DNA of 64,000 bases from SZAS-103 sp038234715 (GCA_038234715.1 JBBQTD010000007.1:60652-124651), one strand, 5' to 3'; counted from the stretch's first letter, positions 16,674 through 25,416 are shown. The notes: generated by a model not told the origin, from the sequence alone. Program-made: numbers and translations.

Positions 16674-17672
16674 ATGCATTCGAAACACACAGGTCGCGCT
16701 CTGGTCCTTGGATTGCTGCTTGGAACGCTGACTGCCTGCGGCCAGCAGCAAGCCGCAAAGGACGCAGCGACATACCGTGAGGCGCCCGCAGGCAATGCCG
16801 CTCCAGCGGCGCCGGCATCCGCTCTGGAAATGGATTCGGCGAAGTCCGCCAGCGTCGCCGTCGCAACCAATGAAGCCACACCCGCTGCGCAACTGGCGTC
16901 CAGCGCGGCCACCTACACGGATGCGCAGCGGAAATTCATCCGCACGGCGCATGCCGAGTTCCGGGTCAGGGACGTCTACCAGTCGGCGATGACGATTGAG
17001 GACATCGTCGCAGCCCAGGGCGGCTTCGTGGTGAGGAATGACATCGGTGCGCAGACGCAAAACGTGCAGCGTCGATCCAATGGCGATGGCAGGCTCACCG
17101 AGCTGGCCGAGTACGCGTTGCGTGGCGAACTTGTCGTGCGCGTGCCGAGCGACAAGACCCAGGCGTTCCTGCGCGCGATCGTCGGGCAGATCGATTTTCT
17201 CGACCATCGCACGTTCGAGGCGAACGATGCGCAGTTCGACATGTTGCGCCAGCAGCTTGCCTGGCAGCGTGGGCAGGAAGCGCAGCAGGAGCTCGGACAG
17301 GCGGCGCAGCAGGGCGGAAAGCTCGACCAGAAAGGCGAGGTCATCGGTGCACGCAACCAGGCCAGGACAGGTCGCGACGAGGCCCTGGTTGCGCAAAAGG
17401 AATTCGAGGACAAGGTCGCTTTCAGCACGATCGATCTGTCGATCTATCAATCGTCGCGGATCCGGCAGACCGAACTGATCGACGTCGAAGCCGAGTTCCG
17501 CAAGGACAGCCCGGGCTTCTTCACGCGCCTGTCGAATTCAATGCGCGTCGGCTGGTACGGCTTGCTCGACGTTTTCGTCGAGCTCAGCAGGGTGTGGCCG
17601 TTGTGGCTGCTGATCGCGGTGGTCGTGCTGGCCGTGCGTGGCCTGCGCAGGAAGCAGCCGCCAACGGATTGA
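16674..17672 (+). CDS. DUF4349 lipoprotein with C-terminal membrane helix
   Basis: 332 aa. The signal peptide ends in lipobox LTAC-G. An Ala-rich linker (to ~75) leads into a DUF4349 domain that begins with RKFIRTAHAEFRVRDV and contains LVVRVPSDKTQAFL. A coiled-coil-like Gln-rich stretch (about 195-235) and FSTIDLSIYQ follow. A C-terminal helix WPLWLLIAVVVLAVRGL is followed by basic residues. Such proteins sit in the envelope, and their function is unknown. It probably has its own transcript, 147 bp after the thiolase gene. Confidence 0.8.
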   Translation: MHSKHTGRALVLGLLLGTLTACGQQQAAKDAATYREAPAGNAAPAAPASALEMDSAKSASVAVATNEATPAAQLASSAATYTDAQRKFIRTAHAEFRVRDVYQSAMTIEDIVAAQGGFVVRNDIGAQTQNVQRRSNGDGRLTELAEYALRGELVVRVPSDKTQAFLRAIVGQIDFLDHRTFEANDAQFDMLRQQLAWQRGQEAQQELGQAAQQGGKLDQKGEVIGARNQARTGRDEALVAQKEFEDKVAFSTIDLSIYQSSRIRQTELIDVEAEFRKDSPGFFTRLSNSMRVGWYGLLDVFVELSRVWPLWLLIAVVVLAVRGLRRKQPPTD

Positions 17673-17722
17673 CCGGAAGCGCGAGGTCGGTCGCAGGACC
17701 GGCCTCGCTTCGACCAAGTCCC

Positions 17723-18055
17723 TCAGGGCTTGCCGTCGCCCCAGAAAACCGCCCAGGTCGCGAAGTCGTCGCTGATCCGCACAAACCGGTGGATTTCCCG
17801 CGCCGGCACGAATAACGCATCGCCCGGTGCGCAGGCTTGTTCGGCACCATCGGCTTGCAGCGTCGCACTGCCGGAGATCACGAAATAGATCTCGTCCTGC
17901 GCGTGCGCTGTCTGATGATCGACCCCGCGCGGTGCGAATATCTCGATGGTCAGTCCTGCGCGATCAAAAGCCTCGATGTCAAACACGCCATCGGGCCAGC
18001 GATCGGTCGCAGGAAGGGGCAGTCGTTTGAGAAAATCGTCAGGATGCAAGCGCAT
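17723..18055 (-). CDS. Cupin-domain protein, 110 aa
   Basis: Small single-domain cupin. It has a metal-binding cupin motif with HQTAHAQDEIYFVISG (His, Glu) and the second motif PGDALFVPAREIHRF (His). It starts 2 bp after the hemY stop on the same strand, so it is the last gene of the hemD-hemX-hemY operon. No enzymatic role can be assigned. Confidence 0.8.
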   Translation of the reverse strand: MRLHPDDFLKRLPLPATDRWPDGVFDIEAFDRAGLTIEIFAPRGVDHQTAHAQDEIYFVISGSATLQADGAEQACAPGDALFVPAREIHRFVRISDDFATWAVFWGDGKP

Positions 18056-18057
18056 GC

Positions 18058-19332
18058 TCAGGCTCCAGGCAACCGCGGTACGCCATGCTGGTCGCGCTCC
18101 TCGATCACCGAGGCGTCGAAGATCTGCTCGCGCACGCTGCGTCCGGGCATCGGCTCGATTGTCTCACCGCGTCCGACGCGCAGGGCGTTGAGGTAGCACA
18201 GGCGCGCGGTTGCGTCGTCGTTCTGCGCCGCATGCACATTGCCGAGCTCTTCCCAGGCATCGCCACCGGCGCCCTGCGCGATGGCGCGGTGCAGGTAATC
18301 CTCGGCCTTGCCCCATTGTTGCTGTTCGCGGTGCAGGCGCCCCAGGGTGACTCCGAGTGCGGGGCTATCCGAGTGCGCGCGCAGCCAGCCCTGGGCTGTG
18401 AGCAAGCGCGCACCGGGTTCGGTTGCGGCGCTGCGGCCGGGCGGAATGCGGCCGTATTGCAGCACCAGCGCTTCGTTCCACTGGTTGCGCAGGGCCAGGT
18501 CGATCGCTGCTGCTGCTGCGTCCTCCATTCCGAGTTCGGCGGCGCGTTGGGCATAGGCACCAACCACTTCGCCACGCGCGCGCAGCGGTGCAAGCAGGCG
18601 ATCCCAACGGTCGGCGAGTGCGTTGGCGTCGTCGGCTTCAAGCAACGATTGCGCGGCGAGTTCGACTTCCAACACTGCGTGCGCGCTCGGCGACAACGCC
18701 TGCGCGGTCTTCAGCGCGCCGAGCGCACCGTACGCTTCGCCGGCGCGGCGACTCGCAACCAGCGCATGCGTGCGCAGCAGCAAGGCGCGCGGTGACGGCG
18801 GGGCTTTCTGCGCAGCGGCATCGAGCACCTTGATCGCATCCTGCGCGCGCCCACCCGCAAGTAGTGCGTCGGCTCGAGCCAGGGCGACTGGCGACTCTCC
18901 GGCCTCAGCCCCGGCGGTCAGCAGGTGCTGGTCGAACGCTGCGGAGTCACCGCGTGCGTGAGCCGCCTGTGCCGCACCCAGACGCGCAGTCAGGCGCATT
19001 GCTGGATCTTCTGCGGCCTGGGTAAACAGTTTCTCCGCGCGCGACCAGCGACCTTCATGCAATGCCAGCAGACCGCCCGTCATACGGGCGCGGGATTGCT
19101 TGCGACGGCGCTGGTTCCACAGGCGAAAAGGCAATCGCAGCAACCACAGCACCAGCCAGGCTGCAAACAACGCGCCAGCCAGTATCGCGAGCGCCTTGGT
19201 CACGGTGGTCGAATAGGTGGTGCCCGGCATGCTGACGACGACCTGGCTTTGATCGTCGGCAAAGAACTTCCACAGCACCGCGCCGACGACGGCGAGCGCG
19301 AGGTACAGCAGCAGTCCGCGGAACAGTTTCAT
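18058..19332 (-). CDS. hemY: HemY family TPR membrane protein
   Basis: 424 aa. Two N-terminal membrane helices (LFRGLLLYLALAVVGAVLW and ALAILAGALFAAWLVLWLL) are followed by a HemY_N region and TPR repeats (LLALHEGRWSRAEKLFTQAA; LGRLHREQQQWGKAEDYLHRA). The gene overlaps hemX by 4 bp (ATGA). The family is found in the proteobacterial hemCDXY cluster and is linked to late protoporphyrin/haem steps. Its mechanism is not settled, and it is unrelated to the oxidase also called HemY. Confidence 0.92.
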   Translation of the reverse strand: MKLFRGLLLYLALAVVGAVLWKFFADDQSQVVVSMPGTTYSTTVTKALAILAGALFAAWLVLWLLRLPFRLWNQRRRKQSRARMTGGLLALHEGRWSRAEKLFTQAAEDPAMRLTARLGAAQAAHARGDSAAFDQHLLTAGAEAGESPVALARADALLAGGRAQDAIKVLDAAAQKAPPSPRALLLRTHALVASRRAGEAYGALGALKTAQALSPSAHAVLEVELAAQSLLEADDANALADRWDRLLAPLRARGEVVGAYAQRAAELGMEDAAAAAIDLALRNQWNEALVLQYGRIPPGRSAATEPGARLLTAQGWLRAHSDSPALGVTLGRLHREQQQWGKAEDYLHRAIAQGAGGDAWEELGNVHAAQNDDATARLCYLNALRVGRGETIEPMPGRSVREQIFDASVIEERDQHGVPRLPGA

Positions 19333-20429
19333 GGCAGCCTGGTGGGCGTCGGTGCCGTTGTCATCGGGGCCGATGGCGTGGGTGCTGCCGTCGGTGATGG
19401 TGACGGACCGGAACCCAACGGCGTCGCCGGATCTGGTTGCGCATGCCGCAGTCGGCGCAGTTCAACGAGGGTTCCCCCGAGCGCGGGCAGATCGATTCGC
19501 AACGGCGCCTGCTCCATATCCGCGAGCTGCTTGTGCTGTCGCAAGACGACATCCGGAGGATACAACCGCGGCAACCAGTCGCCGATGCGCGCCAGTGCGC
19601 CGCGGAACGCTGTCGGGTCGCGCCGCTCCAGGCCGAGACGCGCGAGTGTGATCTCGAGTCGGACTGCAGTGAGTGCTGCTTCGCGCGAAGCCGGATCGAG
19701 CAGGTCCTGACCCTGCGTGTGACGGACCTCGACCATGCTCCCGACCACGCGGTCGAGAACTGATGCACGGGCTTCGCGCGATGGCGCGGCAGCTGCCAGT
19801 GGCAGGCTGGCCAAGGTCGATTCGAATGCATCGAGTCGACCCGCGACGCTTGCGCGCGGATCGGGTGGCACTGCACGCAAGGCTGCGACTTCCTGCGCAA
19901 GCGACTGGCGCAGGTTCAGCGCCGAAGGATCGGTCGAGCCGGCGAGGGTGGCGTCGGCCAACGCGTACGCATGCAGTGCATTGCCGACGTCGGACGACAA
20001 CACCAGTTGCTGTTCGCCAATGGTGAGCAACAGCTCGGTTTCGTCCAGCCGCAACGCCTCCTGGCCCTGCGCGCGTGGGCTGGCGATGCGCGCGACCGAT
20101 TGTTCCAGCAATGCAGCGCGTTCGCCCATGCCGAGCACTTCGTCGCGCAGCACCTGGTCGCTCGCGTTGGCGTCGGTCATGCGTTGCCCAAGCGTGCGTT
20201 GTTCCCGGCTCAGCGAGCCGATTGCTGCAGCAAGCTCGGTGATGGCCGCGGCGTCTGGCCTTGCGGCAACATGGTCCGATCGCATGTTCGCCGACCACCA
20301 GGAGCGCAGTTCCCATCCGCCCAACGCGAGCAGCCCCAGCAGCGCCAGCCATAGCAACGCCCGTCCGGGCGCGCGGCCACGATGCAAGGGTTTGGCGATG
20401 GGCGAAGCGGGGAGATCGTTGCTGGCCAT
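19329..20429 (-). CDS. hemX: HemX family membrane protein (uroporphyrinogen-III C-methyltransferase-like)
   Basis: 366 aa. A basic N-terminus, one membrane helix (ALLWLALLGLLALGGWELRSW), a coiled-coil segment (EQRTLGQRMTDANASDQ) and a soluble domain typical of HemX. Pro- and Thr-rich tail. Despite the family name it lacks methyltransferase motifs. It is the middle gene of hemD-hemX-hemY, 36 bp after hemD. Confidence 0.9.
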   Translation of the reverse strand: MASNDLPASPIAKPLHRGRAPGRALLWLALLGLLALGGWELRSWWSANMRSDHVAARPDAAAITELAAAIGSLSREQRTLGQRMTDANASDQVLRDEVLGMGERAALLEQSVARIASPRAQGQEALRLDETELLLTIGEQQLVLSSDVGNALHAYALADATLAGSTDPSALNLRQSLAQEVAALRAVPPDPRASVAGRLDAFESTLASLPLAAAAPSREARASVLDRVVGSMVEVRHTQGQDLLDPASREAALTAVRLEITLARLGLERRDPTAFRGALARIGDWLPRLYPPDVVLRQHKQLADMEQAPLRIDLPALGGTLVELRRLRHAQPDPATPLGSGPSPSPTAAPTPSAPMTTAPTPTRLP

Positions 20430-20465
20430 GGATTAAGCGCCGTACGAAGTGGCTCTGACCGGATG

Positions 20466-21272
20466 CTACCGGAAGCATCGCTGGCTGGCATGCGTGCACA
20501 GCGCTGCAAGCAGGCCGGCCGGCGTCGGCGCGTCGGCGCGGATGACCGTTCGGAATCGTGCATCGTGCGCGATCGCTTCAAGGCGGACGCTACTAACCAC
20601 CGCGACACTGCGCAGCAGCGCCGCGCGCGCGGCGTCGGGTACCGCTGCGAGCACGTTGCGCAAGGCCTCGCTGCTGGTGACGCAGACTGCACCCAGACCG
20701 CGCGCGTTGAGCAAACGGTGCGTGTGCGCTGCAGTCAATCGTGCTGGTGAACGCGCATACACCTCGGCGATCGCGAGCCTCGCGCCGCGCTCGCGCAATT
20801 GCTCGGTAAGCAGCCCTCGGCCGTCGGGCGCCGTGACCACGCCGATTCGCGCACCCGCGACCGAGGCCAGCCCGGGTAGCCCTAGCAAGCCCTCGCTGGT
20901 CGCACTCTGCGGAACCAGCACGTTCGCAAGACCCGCACGGCGCAACGCCGCAACCGTGGACTGGCCCAGCGCGAACACGACTCGTGTAGTTCCAGCCGGC
21001 GCCGCGCCCGCTGCCAACATGCGCAGGCGTACGGAATACCGCACTGCCGCCGGACTCGTAAAGATCACGCGCGGACAGTTCCAGGCGGCGTCCAAAGCAA
21101 TGCGGGTAGGCGTATCCTCACGCGCCGTCAACCGCAATCCGGGCAGACTCAATCCGTCCGCTCCCAGCGCCCTGGCGGCTTGCAACAGACGACGATGCTG
21201 GCCGACCGGCCGCAGCGAAACGACGAACCAGTTCGACAACGGCGGAGACGACGGTGGCATTGATGACAGCAT
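20466..21272 (-). CDS. hemD: Uroporphyrinogen-III synthase
   Basis: Cyclises hydroxymethylbilane with inversion of ring D. The bilobed HemD fold is shown by VSLRPVGQHRRLL, VIFTSPAAVRYSV, VFALGQSTVAALRRAG and VCVTSSEALRNVL, with a conserved Thr/Ser-rich closing region. The ATG at 21272 is one of several possible starts (ATG 21260, TTG 21290); no good Shine-Dalgarno separates them. It leads the operon hemD-hemX-hemY-cupin. hemC, often next to it, is absent here. The thioesterase gene starts divergently 30 bp away. Confidence 0.9.
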   Translation of the reverse strand: MLSSMPPSSPPLSNWFVVSLRPVGQHRRLLQAARALGADGLSLPGLRLTAREDTPTRIALDAAWNCPRVIFTSPAAVRYSVRLRMLAAGAAPAGTTRVVFALGQSTVAALRRAGLANVLVPQSATSEGLLGLPGLASVAGARIGVVTAPDGRGLLTEQLRERGARLAIAEVYARSPARLTAAHTHRLLNARGLGAVCVTSSEALRNVLAAVPDAARAALLRSVAVVSSVRLEAIAHDARFRTVIRADAPTPAGLLAALCTHASQRCFR

Positions 21273-21301
21273 CACAGCAGCTTCGCACAACGCAAACCGT
21301 C

Positions 21302-21796
21302 ATGACGCAATCCAATCCGGCGATTCTGGAATGCCGCCGTGTCGAAGCTGCGCTGGTGCAGCTCGCCGCGCAATGCCGGCGGATGCCACCCGTCGCAGCG
21401 CTCGGAGCGCGACCGCTTGCCTATGACGAGAAGATGCTGCGTCTCGGCGCGCCCCTTGCTGCCAACGTCAACGACAAGGGCTGCGCGTTCGGCGGCAGCC
21501 TGAGCGGCCTGATGACCCTGGCCGGATGGGGTTGGATCACGATGCGGCTGCAACTCGATGGGCTCGATGCCGAGGTCTACGTGGCCGACAGCCAGGTGAA
21601 ATACCTGTCGCCGCTTTACGAGGATCTCGTGGCGGAAGCGATGCCCGCGATCAGTGAATCATGGGAACAGTTCATTGAAACACTGCAGCGCTACGGCAAG
21701 GCCCGCATCGCGATGCAGGCGCGGGTCCCGGTTTCGGCTGGCGGAGAGGCGGCTGTGCTGAGCGGACGCTTCGTGGCGATGCGCCCGATGCGCTAG
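21302..21796 (+). CDS. YiiD C-terminal-type thioesterase (hotdog fold)
   Basis: 164 aa, one hotdog domain of the YiiD_C family. Typical features are NDKGCAFGGSLSGLMTLAGWG (active-site loop around the central helix) and VYVADSQVKYLSPL. The start chosen is ATG 21302 (MTQSNPAI). Earlier in-frame Mets lie in the divergent promoter region shared with hemD. Probable acyl-CoA or acyl-ACP thioesterase; substrate unknown. Confidence 0.82.
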   Translation: MTQSNPAILECRRVEAALVQLAAQCRRMPPVAALGARPLAYDEKMLRLGAPLAANVNDKGCAFGGSLSGLMTLAGWGWITMRLQLDGLDAEVYVADSQVKYLSPLYEDLVAEAMPAISESWEQFIETLQRYGKARIAMQARVPVSAGGEAAVLSGRFVAMRPMR

Positions 21797-21831
21797 TCTT
21801 GTCCACTGTGGAGAACGCATTGGAGTCCCTC

Positions 21832-22275
21832 ATGCCCCTTACCAGTTTGCGTAACCTGCTTGCATGGACCGCTGCTGCAATGCTCGCGCTGCCTTTAGCC
21901 GGCTGTCCAGCCTCCGACGCCATCAAACCAACTGCTGCTCGATCAATGGACATCACCTTTTACGATTTCTCAAGCGACATTCGCTGGGGTGACTTCGATG
22001 CGGCCTACGACTATGTCGATCCGAAGACCAAAGCCGAGCATCCCCTCACAGCACTCGAAAGTTCGCGTTTCAAGCAGATCGAGGTCTCCGGATACGACGT
22101 GATCTCCAGCGTGACCGGGAATGGCATCGTCGATCAACAAGTGAAGCTCCAGATCATCAATCGCAACACCCAGATCCCGCGCACCATCGTTTACCACGAG
22201 CACTGGCGCTGGGACTCAACAATCAAGAAGTGGTGGCTGACGACCGGACTACCCGACATCACCCCGCAGGATTAG
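21832..22275 (+). CDS. Hypothetical lipoprotein, 147 aa
   Basis: The start ATG 21832 has TGGAG six bases upstream. The signal peptide ends in LPLAGC-P, a lipobox. The mature part (YDFSSDIRWGDFDAAYDYVDP, YHEHWRWDSTIKKWWLTTGLP) looks like a small alpha+beta fold of the NTF2/SnoaL-like kind, but that is a guess. It starts 35 bp after the thioesterase gene. Confidence 0.68.
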   Translation: MPLTSLRNLLAWTAAAMLALPLAGCPASDAIKPTAARSMDITFYDFSSDIRWGDFDAAYDYVDPKTKAEHPLTALESSRFKQIEVSGYDVISSVTGNGIVDQQVKLQIINRNTQIPRTIVYHEHWRWDSTIKKWWLTTGLPDITPQD

Positions 22276-22312
22276 GTTTGGCGGTCGCAGCGGATCGTCA
22301 CGTCGGAGCGTC

Positions 22313-22318
22313 TATAAT
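22313..22318 (+). promoter_or_regulatory. -10 box (TATAAT) before the rhodanese gene
   Basis: A perfect TATAAT in GTCTATAATCGC, 30 bp before the GTG start. No good -35 is seen at 16-18 bp. Confidence 0.45.
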
Positions 22319-22347
22319 CGCGGCCCCGCTGCCGTACCCGGATCATT

Positions 22348-22788
22348 GTGCCCATCGACCAGCTGCAAACCTTTTTCACCAACCATCTCATGCTGTGCCT
22401 GGGGCTGGTGGGCGTGACCATCGCGCTGATCGTCAATGAGCTCTCGCGCTTCACACGCGGCTACCGCACGATTGGTCCGGCCCAGCTCACCTCGCTGATC
22501 AACCGCGACAACGCGCTCGTTGTTGACCTCAGCGCTCCGGTCGATTTCGAGAAGGGGCATGTGATCGGCTCCCGCAATATTGCGATGAGCCAGTTCGACC
22601 CGGAGGCCAAGCAGCTCGCGAAAGTCCGCGAACTCCCTGTCGTCGTGGTGTGCCGCAATGGAACGACATCGGCGATCGCAGCAAAGCGGTTGGTGAAGGC
22701 AGGTTTCAAGCAGGTGCATTTGCTCGATGGCGGCGTCGCGGCATGGCAGTCAGCCGACCTGCCCGTGGCTCGTGGGCGAAGCGCATAG
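22348..22788 (+). CDS. Membrane-anchored rhodanese (YibN-like)
   Basis: 146 aa. An N-terminal membrane helix (LMLCLGLVGVTIALIVNELS) is followed by one rhodanese domain with active-site Cys102 in VVCRNGTTSA and a LLDGGVAAW C-terminus. It probably transfers sulfur from a persulfide on the cytoplasmic face. The start is GTG. In many gammaproteobacteria the order is yibN-grxC-secB-gpsA. Here grxC is missing and a 266-bp gap stands in its place. Confidence 0.87.
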   Translation: MPIDQLQTFFTNHLMLCLGLVGVTIALIVNELSRFTRGYRTIGPAQLTSLINRDNALVVDLSAPVDFEKGHVIGSRNIAMSQFDPEAKQLAKVRELPVVVVCRNGTTSAIAAKRLVKAGFKQVHLLDGGVAAWQSADLPVARGRSA

Positions 22789-22799
22789 CACCGAAGCAC

Positions 22800-22924
22800 C
22801 TCTTCGGCCCGCTGAGCGCCCGCACACGGATGTGCAGGCCGGGATCCCCAGCACCATGGATGGGTCCTGACGCAGGAATGTAACGAAGAGCGCTTCGGGC
22901 CGCTGAGCGCTCCGAAGGTGCTCG
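22800..22924. repeat. Imperfect direct duplication in the gap where grxC would be expected
   Basis: CTTCGGCCCGCTGAGCGC (about 22804) recurs as CTTCGGGCCGCTGAGCGC (about 22892). The second copy is also part of an inverted repeat, GAGCGCT...AGCGCTC. No reading frame with family features is seen in the whole gap 22789-23054. Confidence 0.5.
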
Positions 22925-23054
22925 ATGCGCAATCCCGATTGAGAACTTCCAGGGAATTTGGTCGCACCCGCCGGGCATGGGATAATCCAAGGTCCTGCAA
23001 TCCGATCCAACCGACTGATCCCACCGAAGCATTCCTTTTACGGAGTTTGATTCC

Positions 23055-23561
23055 ATGGCAGATGAAGCCACCAACGGCGCCGCTGGCACCGAAGCCCCAG
23101 CGCCAGCGCAGTTCAACGTGCAGAAGATCTACCTGAAAAACGTCTCGTTCGAGGCGCCGAACGCTCCCGCGGTGTTCCAGGAGCAGGCGATGCCGCAGCT
23201 CCAGCTCAACCTCAACCAGAAGGTCGCGCGTTTCGAGGACGACGTTTACGAGGTTGTGCTGACCATCACCTTGACCTGCACCATCAACGAAAAAACCGCG
23301 TACCTCGCGGAAGTTGAACAAGCCGGTGTGTTCGGGCTGAGCGGGTTCGACCCTTCCGGCGTGGACATGATGCTCGGCACGCACTGTCCGAACGTGTTGT
23401 TCCCGTATGCGCGGCAGGCGATCGGCGAGCTGATCTCGCTCGGCGGATTCCCCCCGTTCCTGCTGCAGCCGCTCAATTTTGAAGCCATCTACGCCGACCA
23501 GGTGCGCCGGCGCATGGAACAGCCGGACTCCGCGCAGCAACCGCCGGTCGGCAACGCCTGA
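23055..23561 (+). CDS. secB: Protein-export chaperone SecB
   Basis: Tetrameric chaperone that holds preproteins unfolded for SecA. The 168-aa protein matches the family throughout: FNVQKIYLKNVSFEAPNAP, the acidic surface around FEDDVYEVVLTITL, and the C-terminal block FPYARQAIGELISLGGFPPF. The tail (QQPPVGNA) is the variable SecA-contacting end. Followed by gpsA, as usual in proteobacteria. Confidence 0.97.
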   Translation: MADEATNGAAGTEAPAPAQFNVQKIYLKNVSFEAPNAPAVFQEQAMPQLQLNLNQKVARFEDDVYEVVLTITLTCTINEKTAYLAEVEQAGVFGLSGFDPSGVDMMLGTHCPNVLFPYARQAIGELISLGGFPPFLLQPLNFEAIYADQVRRRMEQPDSAQQPPVGNA

Positions 23562-23615
23562 GTCCGGCCCAGAGTTGCAAATGCTTGAACGTCCCGACCG
23601 GGCCTTTGCGCAATT

Positions 23616-23638
23616 GCGTCCGGCGCAGGTCCGGACGC
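23616..23638 (+). terminator. Hairpin after secB
   Basis: GCGTCCGG-CGCAGGT-CCGGACGC, a perfect 8-bp stem, is followed 7 bp later by CCTTTTCG. It is a possible weak terminator or attenuator between secB and gpsA. Confidence 0.45.
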
Positions 23639-23715
23639 ATGCGCCTTTTCGACCCAGCATGGGCTTGGCGCGCGCAGCCCCTCGGACAACTGCAATCATC
23701 TGGTCGAGTCGGTAG

Positions 23716-24723
23716 ATGACAGCGGTACCGCCACGGCTCGCAGTGATTGGCGCAGGTTCGTGGGGCACGGCGCTTGCGGCTCTCGCGGTGCGCAACGACA
23801 TCCCCACGATGCTGTGGGGACGCAACGCAGACCAGATCGAGGCGATCAATCGCGAACACCGCAATCTCCGCTATCTACCCGGCATCGAGTTGCCGGCCGG
23901 ACTGCGAGCGACGGCCGACCTGAGGGTTGCGCTCGCCCACGCCGATCTGGTGCTCGTGGTCGTACCGAGCCATGCTTTCAATGCGACCTTGCACGCATTG
24001 GTTCCGTATCGTCCGGCTGCGGCTGGTGTCGCGTGGGCGACCAAGGGATTCGAACCAGGATCGGGGCGCTTCCTGCACGAGGTCGCTGCGGAAGCCCTTG
24101 GTCCGGCAGTGCCGCTCGCGATCGTTACCGGCCCGTCGTTCGCCCGGGAAGTCGCCCAGGGTTTGCCGACCGCCGTTACCGTGCATTCCGAAAACGACGA
24201 TTTCGCGCGTCTCGTCGCGCACACCCTGCATGGCCCGACGTTTCGTGCCTATACGGGAAGCGATGTGCAGGGCGCCGAACTCGGTGGTGCGATGAAGAAT
24301 GTGCTGGCCGTCGCTACCGGCGTCGCCGACGGCATGAACCTCGGACTGAATGCGCGTGCCGGGCTGATCACCCGCGGACTCAATGAGATGCTGCGACTCA
24401 ACGCCGCGCTCGGAGGCCGACCGGAAACCCTGATGGGTCTGGCGGGTCTGGGCGATTTGGTATTGACCTGCACAGGCGACCTTTCGCGCAACCGTCGCCT
24501 TGGACTTGCCCTGGGACGCGGACAATCGATTCCTGCCGCAGTTGCGGAAATCGGCCAGGTCATCGAATCGGTCGATACGGCCGACGAAGTCATGCGCCTT
24601 GCCAATCGCCATGGAATCGAATTGCCGATCTCTGCCTTGGTGCAGCGTGTGTTGCACGAGGAAATCACCCCCGCCGATGGACTACGCCACTTGCTGGCGC
24701 GGCAGCAGAAACCGGAATATTAG
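23716..24723 (+). CDS. gpsA: NAD(P)+-dependent glycerol-3-phosphate dehydrogenase
   Basis: Reduces dihydroxyacetone phosphate to sn-glycerol-3-phosphate for phospholipids. The 335-aa cytosolic protein has Rossmann motif VIGAGSWGTALA, then WGRN, YLPGIELP, VTGPSFAREV, GAMKNVLAVATG (catalytic Lys) and LAGLGDLVLTC. The GTG-free start is ATG 23716, directly after the secB hairpin. Two further hairpins follow its stop. Confidence 0.97.
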   Translation: MTAVPPRLAVIGAGSWGTALAALAVRNDIPTMLWGRNADQIEAINREHRNLRYLPGIELPAGLRATADLRVALAHADLVLVVVPSHAFNATLHALVPYRPAAAGVAWATKGFEPGSGRFLHEVAAEALGPAVPLAIVTGPSFAREVAQGLPTAVTVHSENDDFARLVAHTLHGPTFRAYTGSDVQGAELGGAMKNVLAVATGVADGMNLGLNARAGLITRGLNEMLRLNAALGGRPETLMGLAGLGDLVLTCTGDLSRNRRLGLALGRGQSIPAAVAEIGQVIESVDTADEVMRLANRHGIELPISALVQRVLHEEITPADGLRHLLARQQKPEY

Positions 24724-24732
24724 GGATGGTCC

Positions 24733-24794
24733 GAACAAGTCCGTCCTCGACTTGTTCAGACGCACCGACTCCGGCACAAGTCCGGACTCGGTGC
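24733..24794. repeat. Two adjacent hairpins after gpsA
   Basis: First: GAACAAGTC / GACTTGTTC (24733-24757), 7-nt loop. Second: GCACCGACTCCGG / CCGGACTCGGTGC (24762-24794), one mismatch, 7-nt loop CACAAGT. Both contain the word ACAAGTCCG, so they look like a duplicated REP-like palindrome. There is no T-tract. Nothing coding is recognised in 24795-25036. Confidence 0.6.
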
Positions 24795-25036
24795 GCGCGC
24801 ATCAACGACCTGCGTCGTTGTTCGCGGCGATGCATCAGTGACCGCAGAAGCGCTTCTCAACAGCGTAGCTGGTCAACCTCTGAACGTGTTCACAGGTTCC
24901 TTAGGCGACTCGCTGATTGCGAATGTCGTGCGGCCGGGCTTCCCGCGAGCCCATCAACCGCATCACCCCATTGTGGCGTTTTGACACCCCTCAGGGAAAA
25001 AGAGAAACTGCTCGAAAGCGCTTCCGGACACGTCGA

Positions 25037-25216
25037 ATGAGCGAAGACCACGGCCTGACCCCTTGTTCTCACGGGCTTGAGCGCCGTAAAGGGGTCGAGC
25101 GCAGGAACGTGACGCATCGTCGCGAGGAAATCCGTTTTGAACCAGCGAAGGACGACCGTCGCAGCGGCAAGGATCGTCGGAAGAAGGGCGCGGGAGCTTG
25201 GGACAAGCGCTTCTAG
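25037..25216 (+). CDS. Small basic protein with RRxxxxRR / DRRSGKDRR repeats
   Basis: 59 aa, start ATG 25037. It is made of Arg-rich repeats: ERRKGVERRNVTHRREEIRF, then DDRRSGKDRRKK, ending GAWDKRF. Short proteins of this RRxxDRR type occur widely in gammaproteobacteria, often annotated as hypothetical. The clean repeat pattern and C-terminal aromatic end favour a real gene. Nucleic-acid binding is a guess from charge only. No clear Shine-Dalgarno. Confidence 0.55.
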   Translation: MSEDHGLTPCSHGLERRKGVERRNVTHRREEIRFEPAKDDRRSGKDRRKKGAGAWDKRF

Positions 25217-25361
25217 CTCCAACCGACACTCGGTTTCACGGTGATGCGAAAAGAGTTCCCCCCGGCATGCTTGTTCGCGGATGCAGGAAGCGGAACCAGG
25301 CGGCCTGTCGCGCGCTGGCTGCATGCTCTGGAGCGACCAACCGGGAAGGCGGCGACGAGCA

Positions 25362-25392
25362 ACGAAAAGCCCGGCCGAGGCCGGGCTTCTTT
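25362..25392 (-). terminator. Terminator of the Ax21-family gene (may work both ways)
   Basis: AAGCCCGGCC / GGCCGGGCTT (25367-25376, 25379-25388) is a strong stem with a tiny loop. On the minus strand it is followed by TTTTCG, and on the plus strand by CTTTG. It lies 25 bp after the minus-strand stop at 25417. Confidence 0.85.
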
Positions 25393-25416
25393 GCTCGCTC
25401 TTCCTGCAAGCAGCGG

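Noticed and set aside
14049..17450. 1133-codon minus-strand frame over the thiolase and DUF4349 genes
   Set aside because: Antisense shadow of two clear plus-strand genes; Arg-rich composition typical of shadows.
24726..25040. 104-codon frame after gpsA
   Set aside because: It covers the two hairpins, is Ser/Arg-rich without conserved blocks, and has no ribosome site.
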